In this document: piece after piece, positions 7,487 to 13,598 of the stretch
Position numbering within the stretch: the first letter of the stretch is position 1
How the letters are laid out: every line of letters starts with the position of its first letter
NCBI GenBank assembly: GCA_035493895.1
Contig: DATJHM010000080.1
Coordinates: 1-18,652 of the forward strand
From: DATJHM01 sp035493895
GTDB taxonomy: Bacteria; Chloroflexota; Ktedonobacteria; Ktedonobacterales; Ktedonobacteraceae
Direction: 5' to 3'
DNA: 18,652 nucleotides
The notes under the pieces: generated by a model
What the model was told of the DNA's origin: nothing
The model's database searches: none
The model's input: only the letters and a program-made list of their open reading frames with translations
Translations under genes and position numbers: made by a program

Positions 7487-7512
7487 ACAGAAATTTTGAA
7501 CAGAAATTTTGA
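7487..7512 (+). repeat. 13-bp tandem duplication before the second operon gene
   Basis: acagaaattttga occurs at 7487-7499 and again at 7500-7512, directly before the ribosome site AAAGGT. The first copy overlaps TTGACA (7484-7489), a perfect -35 hexamer, but no matching -10 follows at the right distance. Confidence 0.7.
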
Positions 7513-7529
7513 AAGGTAGATATGAGCAT

Positions 7530-8603
7530 ATGGAAGCTGTATCAACGAGAAAGGAACCATTAACGTCCCCACCTCTGACACGTATGGATATTCTCCTTGC
7601 GTCGCTGCTACCCGTCGCTGCCGTTCTGGTAGTGGGCGTGGTTGGCTCGCGCTGGATTATGGGGACTTATATAGCGCTTTTTATTATTGTTTTTGTGCTT
7701 TGCTCCCTGGTAATTTTTGGATTGGAATATGCCCTTATTACTTCCATAAAGGGTGACATGAGAAGGCAGCTCAATTCCCACCTTGATTTTGTGGCGCATC
7801 AGGAGAAACAAAAGATCTTGTCGCAAGCCCCGGCAGATAAGAGCGAGCAAGTCCTCCAACAACGACTGAAGCAGCTTGCACACGAAGTTGCGCCTGTGAT
7901 GGATGCTGATTTACGTCGGAAAGCTGCAATTGCCAATGGTGATCTCGGCGTTGTGATTGATGCTTGCAACTATCTTATTGAAGGTTTTGCGCAACAAATC
8001 AAATGGACGCGTCAGGCATCCGAGCAGGTTATGAAAGCCACGCGTGAAGTGGTCGATAGCTCGATTGAGTTTGCTCAGGTCACAGAAACGCAGATACAAC
8101 GTCTGTCCAGGATAACCGAGACAGGGGAAAAGTTGGTGGCTTTTATACAACGCCTGAGTAATATCCTCCAACTTAGTGTGGATCTCGCCCTGGAGATGCA
8201 AGATCATCGTCAGGAGCTTGGTGATACAGACAAGCATCCTCGCTATCCCGTCATCGTGGATAGCACTCCATTGACGCATAATTCGTCATCGAGCCGAGCC
8301 GAGCGTTTCACCGTCGATATAAAACAACAGATACAACTGCTTGAGGATGCTCTACGAGCGATACAGGAACATACCGTCACTGCCGAGTCAATGATTAGTG
8401 ATCTCTATTCTTTCAGGCAACGGATGGATCATTCCAGCTCTGCCGTCCTGAGTACAGCCGAACGCCTTGGTTCTCTAGCAGCCCTGGCCGAACGATGGCG
8501 CTCCTCGGTGGCTACGTTTTATCTTCCTGGTGATGCGCACCAGAGTCCTTTTTCTGCCAACAAGAGCGAGAGGGAAACGATTAAGTTTTCTTCACCCTCG
8601 TAG
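7530..8603 (+). CDS. Two-span membrane protein with HAMP/PilJ-like segment and coiled coils
   Basis: The 357-residue product has two close membrane segments (about 20-41 and 45-70) with almost no extracellular loop, leaving nearly the whole protein in the cytosol. Residues 104-135 are helical. ANGDLGVVIDACNYLIEGF (135-153) resembles the HAMP-like segment of PilJ and methyl-accepting proteins. Residues 155-225 and 262-330 are long amphipathic helices typical of chemoreceptor-like coiled coils. The conserved chemoreceptor hairpin tip that binds CheA/CheW is absent, and there is no kinase or cyclase output domain. ATG 7530 is preferred over the in-frame TTG 7509 because AAAGGT lies 12 bases before it. 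It is 57 bases after the pseudokinase gene. A role as its membrane partner or relay is inference. Confidence 0.8.
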   Translation: MEAVSTRKEPLTSPPLTRMDILLASLLPVAAVLVVGVVGSRWIMGTYIALFIIVFVLCSLVIFGLEYALITSIKGDMRRQLNSHLDFVAHQEKQKILSQAPADKSEQVLQQRLKQLAHEVAPVMDADLRRKAAIANGDLGVVIDACNYLIEGFAQQIKWTRQASEQVMKATREVVDSSIEFAQVTETQIQRLSRITETGEKLVAFIQRLSNILQLSVDLALEMQDHRQELGDTDKHPRYPVIVDSTPLTHNSSSSRAERFTVDIKQQIQLLEDALRAIQEHTVTAESMISDLYSFRQRMDHSSSAVLSTAERLGSLAALAERWRSSVATFYLPGDAHQSPFSANKSERETIKFSSPS

Positions 8604-8657
8604 ATAGTATCGATGTAGAAGTAGATCGAGAGGCCATCGCCGTACAGGAGAACAGTA

Positions 8658-9542
8658 ATGCAAGATGTCACCCCACATTCAGAGATACAAGAGCATAGTA
8701 CATCAGGAACGCAACCCGACCCAGGTGCATCACCTATGATTATGTTACCGCCTCCAGATATGCGAGAATCCCACAAAGCTCATAACATACAACTAGGGGT
8801 TTTACTATTAGTGGTCATTTGTCTGGGCAGTCTGGGATCGCTTTCGCTTGCCCCTTATATGCTTCCTGGTCTTATGCAAAAGAATAACATGGTGGCCAGG
8901 CAGGTCCAAACGCCCCATATCTCTACACCCATACCCCCTACGTCTACGTCCATCAGTGGCCCTTTTACAGAAAGTGAATGTACAGCGACCCCAAAGAATA
9001 CGAAATATTTATCTTTATCAGGAGCGGCAAGTACATCAAATCAAGCGCTTCCACTTGAATGGCTTCAGGCTGGACGCAACCAGGAGGATTTTGCGAATGC
9101 ACAGGCATGCGCAGCTACCTTCGTCAACACCTACTGGACATTTAATTCAGCAGATCCAAAGACATTTGAGACCAGTGTTTCTATGTTCACTGATGGAGCC
9201 AGGCAACGCTTTTATGGGAATGCGCTGAACACGCAACCCGATGTGCATATGGACCCCATGTGGCGCGCAGCCCTGCTAAAACAGCAGATTCAACAATCGG
9301 CTCAATCCAGCCAGCCAGGCTTACTTGGAGCCCGCTATACAAATGGGAAGTTGCTCTCCTGGATGACGGTATCGTATCAGATCACAATCTCTGCTGTGGG
9401 TAGTAAACCGGTGATCGAGAATGATCAGTACACCGTGCTGCTCCTTGGAGTTCCCATCAATACTCAGAAGACGGGAACTGGCTGGCAAGTTTCGCAATGG
9501 CAAGAAGGCAGTACACAATTTGCGCCGCCACATCTTCTCTAA
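8658..9542 (+). CDS. Single-span membrane protein with outside NTF2-like (TcpC/VirB8-like) domain
   Basis: The ATG follows AGGAG by seven bases. Residues 1-42 are polar and Pro-rich (cytosolic), 44-70 form one membrane span (LGVLLLVVICLGSLGSLSL), 80-125 are a Ser/Thr/Pro linker and 130-294 an outside domain. It contains ACAATFVNTYWTFN and ends with an alternating strand pattern (SWMTVSYQITISAV, YTVLLLGVPINT, GWQVSQWQEG). This order, a helix followed by a curved sheet ending in a WxVxxW-like strand, is what is seen in NTF2-like domains, including conjugation proteins TcpC and VirB8. Detectable identity is low, so this is a fold-level suggestion. It lies 54 bases after the previous gene and 51 before the next. 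It could be a periplasm/wall-side scaffold. Confidence 0.78.
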   Translation: MQDVTPHSEIQEHSTSGTQPDPGASPMIMLPPPDMRESHKAHNIQLGVLLLVVICLGSLGSLSLAPYMLPGLMQKNNMVARQVQTPHISTPIPPTSTSISGPFTESECTATPKNTKYLSLSGAASTSNQALPLEWLQAGRNQEDFANAQACAATFVNTYWTFNSADPKTFETSVSMFTDGARQRFYGNALNTQPDVHMDPMWRAALLKQQIQQSAQSSQPGLLGARYTNGKLLSWMTVSYQITISAVGSKPVIENDQYTVLLLGVPINTQKTGTGWQVSQWQEGSTQFAPPHLL

Positions 9543-9593
9543 GACGCTCACAGGGAACCTGGAGCATTCTATTTATTTCAGGAGTCATTATGT

Positions 9594-11339
9594 ATGATGA
9601 TATTTAATCGTAACAAGCTGTCATCTACACAACGTAGTAACATCCTTTTCTTAGGTGGCTGTTTGCTCGTCCTTATCGTTTCGATCACTTTTCTGATGGT
9701 GAGGCTCTGGCCCACATCTACTGCTCCCCGACCAGCAGCTACGCCTACGCCTACTACTAATCCGCTTTCTCCTCTGCTCTTTGGCACCAACCTGAATCTT
9801 GCGAATAACAAGGATCAAATCCTCACCTCGGCAGCCGCGCGCAGCATGCTCCAGCAAATCCATCCACAGAGTATCCGCATCCCGTTGCGCAGCAATCTAG
9901 CGCCCTCAACCATGCTCCAGGCTGCTCAGATTGTCAAGAGCCTGGGAGCAACTCCAGTGATTACGTTGCAGGGAGCGCTGGATAGCAATGCGCTTTTCGA
10001 TGACACCCAGATTATCCAAACCATGAATCAGGTCTTTGGCAACAACGTGGTCTACTATGAATATGGTAATGAGGATGACTTAAAGGGACTTTCAGCTGAG
10101 CAATACACCCACTCCTGGAACGCTCTGGTTCCCCTGCTCAAGCCGCTGGCGACTCGCGGACAATTCATTGGCCCGGTGACCTATCACTACGATCAGTCGT
10201 ATTTAACGACTTTTTTGCGCAATGCCCAGCCACGGCCAGATGGCATCAGCTGGCATGAGTATACCTGCGTCAAAACCGATCCCCAGTCAACCTGTTTTGC
10301 ACAGATATCGGCGTGGACCACTCATATCTCTAACGCCCATAGCCTCATGATCAAGGGCCTGGGGACTGCTCTGCCCATCATGATTACCGAATGGAATTAT
10401 GCTGCTGACGCCTCGGCCAACGATGGAAAGAGTACTGATACCACCTTCATGAGCACCTGGACGGAGCAAGCCTTCCAGACCCTGGTCAACAATCGCGTCT
10501 TTGCCTCCATGCAGTATTCGGCGACCAATACCCCCACCTCCCTGATCAGCGCGAACAACGATTTGACAACCCAGGGAGCGGTCTTTATGTCTCAGTATCA
10601 GCATGCAGCCTCCACATCATCGTCGGGTTCGCCCACTCCTTCTGTAACATCGTCTCCCACTGCAACCGCAACACCTACAGCAACACCTACATCAACGCCT
10701 ACATCAACGCCTAAAGCAACCCCAGCACCTATTATTGTGGTACAGCCCACAAATGTAACAACACCCCAAAAAACACCTGTACTCATAACACCGCTCCCAT
10801 CGGTTTCCACACCCGTTCCCCCAACACCAACGCCAAAATTGGTTCCTACAGCAGTTGCGACTCCCCAACCTACTATAGATGTGACGGCAACAGCTATAGC
10901 TAACAATAAAACTCCGCTGTATCGGTTATATAGCTCAAAATATGCCAACCATTTCTACACCATATCAGTGGCAGATCGTGATAATGCGGTTGCCAATAAT
11001 AGCTACGTCTATGAGGGTATTGCTGCTTATGTGCTGAAAAACCAGGTAGCAGGTAGTACGCCATTGTACTGGCTCTATAACGTAGCAATTGGCGACGATT
11101 TCTATACCACTTCGGCTTCGGAGCGCGACGGCGCAATTAACAAGTATGGCTATCAGTATCAAGGCATTGCTGGCTATGTATTTACCTCACAAGTAAAGAA
11201 CAGTATCCCGTTCTACCGCCTGAATAGCTCGAAACAGCAGGATCATTTCTACACCACCTCGACTTCGGAGCGTGACAACGCGGTTGCCAAGGAGGGCTAT
11301 CAGTATGAAAGTATTGCCTGTTATGTGTTTGGCAATTAA
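9594..11339 (+). CDS. Membrane-anchored clan GH-A-like glycoside hydrolase with three DUF5648-type repeats
   Basis: AGGAG nine bases before ATG 9594 fixes the start. Residues 18-38 form an N-terminal anchor, then a short TPTP linker. Residues 58-338 look like a TIM barrel of clan GH-A: LFGTNLNL at the first strand, YYEYGNEDD with the acid/base Glu160 in the conserved Asn-Glu pair, ISWHEY (219-223), and IMITEWNY with the nucleophile Glu266. A long Thr/Pro/Ala linker (about 341-439) leads to three repeats of about 45-49 residues (440-488, 489-537, 538-581), each with PxYxLxxS, DHFYTTSxxERD and YxYxGIAxYV, matching DUF5648, a repeat frequent in exported wall-active proteins. The enzyme would act on a polysaccharide outside the membrane; the substrate is unknown (GH39/GH79-like resemblance only). 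Confidence 0.85.
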   Translation: MMIFNRNKLSSTQRSNILFLGGCLLVLIVSITFLMVRLWPTSTAPRPAATPTPTTNPLSPLLFGTNLNLANNKDQILTSAAARSMLQQIHPQSIRIPLRSNLAPSTMLQAAQIVKSLGATPVITLQGALDSNALFDDTQIIQTMNQVFGNNVVYYEYGNEDDLKGLSAEQYTHSWNALVPLLKPLATRGQFIGPVTYHYDQSYLTTFLRNAQPRPDGISWHEYTCVKTDPQSTCFAQISAWTTHISNAHSLMIKGLGTALPIMITEWNYAADASANDGKSTDTTFMSTWTEQAFQTLVNNRVFASMQYSATNTPTSLISANNDLTTQGAVFMSQYQHAASTSSSGSPTPSVTSSPTATATPTATPTSTPTSTPKATPAPIIVVQPTNVTTPQKTPVLITPLPSVSTPVPPTPTPKLVPTAVATPQPTIDVTATAIANNKTPLYRLYSSKYANHFYTISVADRDNAVANNSYVYEGIAAYVLKNQVAGSTPLYWLYNVAIGDDFYTTSASERDGAINKYGYQYQGIAGYVFTSQVKNSIPFYRLNSSKQQDHFYTTSTSERDNAVAKEGYQYESIACYVFGN

Positions 11340-11401
11340 TAAGGTTGACAGGGAGGTGTTATGGCATAACGGTATATTGGTATATTTCGGGAAGGGAATC
11401 G

Positions 11402-12328
11402 ATGAAAAACCTTGTAAATGTGTTGGGCTTGAAGCAATTAGGGCTACTCATTGGTGGCATCATGATAGTGGGCTTCCTTTCGCAGGCAGTAGACCAGGAG
11501 GCAGGCCAGTCGCAGATAGCAAGTTTGCAGAATATTGTTGCCATTGCTCAGGCAATTGAGCAGGGTCAGGCAATTGAGCAAGCTCATTGGGATGGTGGCA
11601 TAGTGTCCTATGCATGGGGTGGTGGTCACGGCTCTACTCCAGGTCCCTCGCTGGGTACCTGCTCGGGTTACACAGGACCATCACCCTGCCGTGCTAATCA
11701 GACCGATGGCCTGGACTGTTCGGGATTTGTGCGTTGGGTGTACTCTATTGCCTTTGGTAGCGATGTTCTCAATGGCTCTACGTATACCATGATCGATAAC
11801 CCTCATTTACAGCAGATTGATGCTACCACGGCTGTGCCAGGAGATCTCGTGTTCTTTGGCGCGTCTGCGGCGAGTGTTCACCATATTGGCATCTATATTG
11901 GCGATGGAAAGATGATTAATGCACTCAGAACTGGAACGGTCGTTAGAACTGATCCCCTTTTGTCTGACCTTTTTGGCTATTACCACTATACGGGAACTTC
12001 CAACTTGCTTAATGGCGATCCTTCCAATGTGTCTTCGAGTTCTGTTACTGCCACGATCAATTCGGTCTTCGGGCCGTACGCTGGTGAGGCCATGAAGATC
12101 GCCACCTGCGAATCCGGCTTGAATCCACATGCAACTAATTCTACCGCCGTTGGTGGGAGCCATGCAGAAGGGGTCTTCCAGATCCTCTACCCGAGCACCT
12201 GGTCCACCACATCTCAGGCTGCTGTGTCACCTTACAATGCCTATGCCAATATTGTGGCAGCACATGAAATTTTTACGAGAGATGGAAATAGTTGGAGAGA
12301 GTGGGCCTGCAAGAAAGTTCTCCAGTGA
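11402..12328 (+). CDS. Secreted two-domain peptidoglycan hydrolase: NlpC/P60 plus lysozyme/SLT-like
   Basis: ATG 11402 has AAGGGA in front and starts a clear signal sequence (LGLLIGGIMIVGFLSQAV); the in-frame TTG 11345 would bury it. The product is 308 residues. The NlpC/P60 domain (about 65-200) has Cys106 in TDGLDCSGFVRWVY, PGDLVFF, His161 in SVHHIGIYIGDG, and Asn173 as the likely third residue; it would cut peptide stems. The C-terminal domain (about 217-308) has Glu237 in CESGLNPHATNS, GVFQIL (257-262) and a late Cys303 in EWACK that could pair with Cys236, matching lysozyme/SLT glycan cleavage. CwlT-type conjugation hydrolases combine the same two activities in the opposite order. It closes the five-gene operon, 62 bases after the glycosidase gene. 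Confidence 0.9.
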   Translation: MKNLVNVLGLKQLGLLIGGIMIVGFLSQAVDQEAGQSQIASLQNIVAIAQAIEQGQAIEQAHWDGGIVSYAWGGGHGSTPGPSLGTCSGYTGPSPCRANQTDGLDCSGFVRWVYSIAFGSDVLNGSTYTMIDNPHLQQIDATTAVPGDLVFFGASAASVHHIGIYIGDGKMINALRTGTVVRTDPLLSDLFGYYHYTGTSNLLNGDPSNVSSSSVTATINSVFGPYAGEAMKIATCESGLNPHATNSTAVGGSHAEGVFQILYPSTWSTTSQAAVSPYNAYANIVAAHEIFTRDGNSWREWACKKVLQ

Positions 12329-12335
12329 TTGTCCA

Positions 12336-12608
12336 CAGGATGAAAAAGAAAAGCTGAGTCGGTGGTGGACCACCAAAGGCATCTTTGCCGCCCGCTTGCG
12401 AGACACCGAAGAAGAGGCTTTGCGCATCTGTGTCAGGAAATGGGGTCCACTGCTTGTCCATATCTTTGATCGTGGATATGCCTCCGCAAATTGGCTCACG
12501 ATTCTGGGGAAATATCGTGCCCGTTTTGTGATCCGTTGGATTGGCAAGCATCTCTTTTGGACCCTTGCAGGCGAGAAAAAGAAAGAAGGTGGGAACATCA
12601 CATTCTGA
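12336..12608 (+). pseudogene. Remnant of an IS4/IS701-like transposase
   Basis: The frame encodes WTTKGIFAARLRD, then LLVHIFDRGYASANWL and ARFVIRW, recalling the second-Asp region of DDE transposases of the IS4/IS701 type (HIFDRGxAxxxWL). Both ends are missing, there is no start codon of its own, and the last codons run into the neighbouring terminator hairpin. It begins directly after the hydrolase stop codon. It marks an old insertion or deletion at the 3' end of the operon. The family name is moderate; the fragment status is firm. Confidence 0.65.
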
Positions 12609-12618
12609 TGCTCCCACC
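12588..12618 (-). terminator. Rho-independent terminator of the Tat-exported DUF5648 gene
   Basis: A 13-bp stem with one mismatch (12588-12600 with 12606-12618) and a 5-base loop. On the minus strand the GC-rich stem GGTGGGAGCATCA is followed by a T-rich tract (TTCTTTCTTTTTC), the canonical layout. It also overlaps the last codons of the transposase remnant. Confidence 0.85.
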
Positions 12619-12652
12619 TCGTCGATTTCCATCAATTTTCTACAAGTGAGAA

Positions 12653-13258
12653 CTATGGATGAACCAGTACGAACCATGCTGCGCCTTCGACAGTGTATTT
12701 ATACTGCTTCTGTGCGCTAATCAGTTCTACTGTGCTGCCCGTGTAGAAATGGATAGTACCATTGGTTGCGCGATAGAAAGCGGTGGGCAAATACCCTGAT
12801 GGAATGTCGGCACCGACCAACGATTGTGCTTGCCAGTAAGAGTAGAATGGAATGCCTTCCTTCGTATATCCGGTTGGTCGCTCATTCGGATCTGCTGTAT
12901 AGAAATGCTCTTTGCCATTGTTCCAACGATATATCGGTGAGGTGTTGCCTACCTGTTGATCATAGACGTAGCCTGCCGTCCCCTCAATCTTATAACCATA
13001 CTTGCTGCTTTGTACGGATTGCAGCTCTGTTGTATCCGTCTCCGGCAGATAAAGGTAATCGTTACCATTATTCAAGCGATATAATTTGACTGGAGTGGCT
13101 GCACTCGCATGAGCTGCATTCGTATGCTGCAGGGCGAGTCCGCCGCCAACAGCGCCCGCTACCGCTAATCCAGCCACCACCGAGGTCCCCACAAGTAATT
13201 TGCGTCGCCCAAACTTGCGCTCTTGATTGGAAGAGTTATTGTCTAATTTCTGATACAT
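12653..13258 (-). CDS. Tat-type exported protein of three DUF5648-type repeats
   Basis: The product is about 201 residues. The N-terminus has FGRRKLLVG, a twin-arginine motif, then a hydrophobic stretch rich in Gly/Ala/Val and a likely cleavage after AHA. The mature part is three repeats: VKLYRLNNGNDYLYL...GTAGYVYD, SPIYRWNNGKEHFYTADPNER...GIPFYSYW, and TAFYRATNGTIHFYTGS...GAAWFVLV, the same DUF5648-like pattern as the glycosidase tail but with no catalytic domain. ATG 13258 is chosen because AGGA sits 11 bases before it; the upstream in-frame ATG 13270 has its purine run directly abutting it. Likely a wall- or matrix-bound protein. It ends at a strong terminator and is divergent from the NB-ARC gene. 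Confidence 0.85.
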   Translation of the reverse strand: MYQKLDNNSSNQERKFGRRKLLVGTSVVAGLAVAGAVGGGLALQHTNAAHASAATPVKLYRLNNGNDYLYLPETDTTELQSVQSSKYGYKIEGTAGYVYDQQVGNTSPIYRWNNGKEHFYTADPNERPTGYTKEGIPFYSYWQAQSLVGADIPSGYLPTAFYRATNGTIHFYTGSTVELISAQKQYKYTVEGAAWFVLVHP

Positions 13259-13481
13259 ACGTTTGATCATCCTACTTTTCTAATATACTTTGAGACACTA
13301 TTTTAAAGTGATAGTGCTATCTATGGGACAGAATAGGTCCGTCACAGATCATAAATACTACTACCCTGCGTAAGAGAGTATCAGAGAGCAGGTTGTTTGT
13401 ACACGACACGCCTATGACATTTCCTGGACATTCCATATTGTCAAAGGCATAACGAAATGGTACAGGAATATAAGAGATTGC

Positions 13482-13510
13482 TTGACGTCTGGCACAGGCC
13501 ATGTTATTTT
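13482..13510 (+). promoter_or_regulatory. Candidate promoter of the HTH/NB-ARC/TPR gene
   Basis: TTGACG (13482-13487), a 17-base spacer and TATTTT (13505-13510) lie in the 340-bp divergent region, giving a leader of roughly 80 bases before ATG 13599. The rest of this intergenic region shows no other supported feature. Confidence 0.45.
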
Positions 13511-13598
13511 TTGGAAAAAATGAAATATGATATATACCGATCAAAATAGAGACAACATCCGTAGTAACTACGAGCGATAGGAAGGATACAAAAACGCT

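Noticed and set aside
10598..10948. Minus-strand Gly/Val-rich frame opposite the glycosidase linker
   Set aside because: Same artefact: the reverse complement of the Thr/Pro/Ala linker stays open without encoding a plausible protein.
12361..12375. Short GGTGG/CCACC hairpin after the hydrolase gene as the operon terminator
   Set aside because: It is only 5-6 bp, lies within the transposase remnant frame and has no following T tract.
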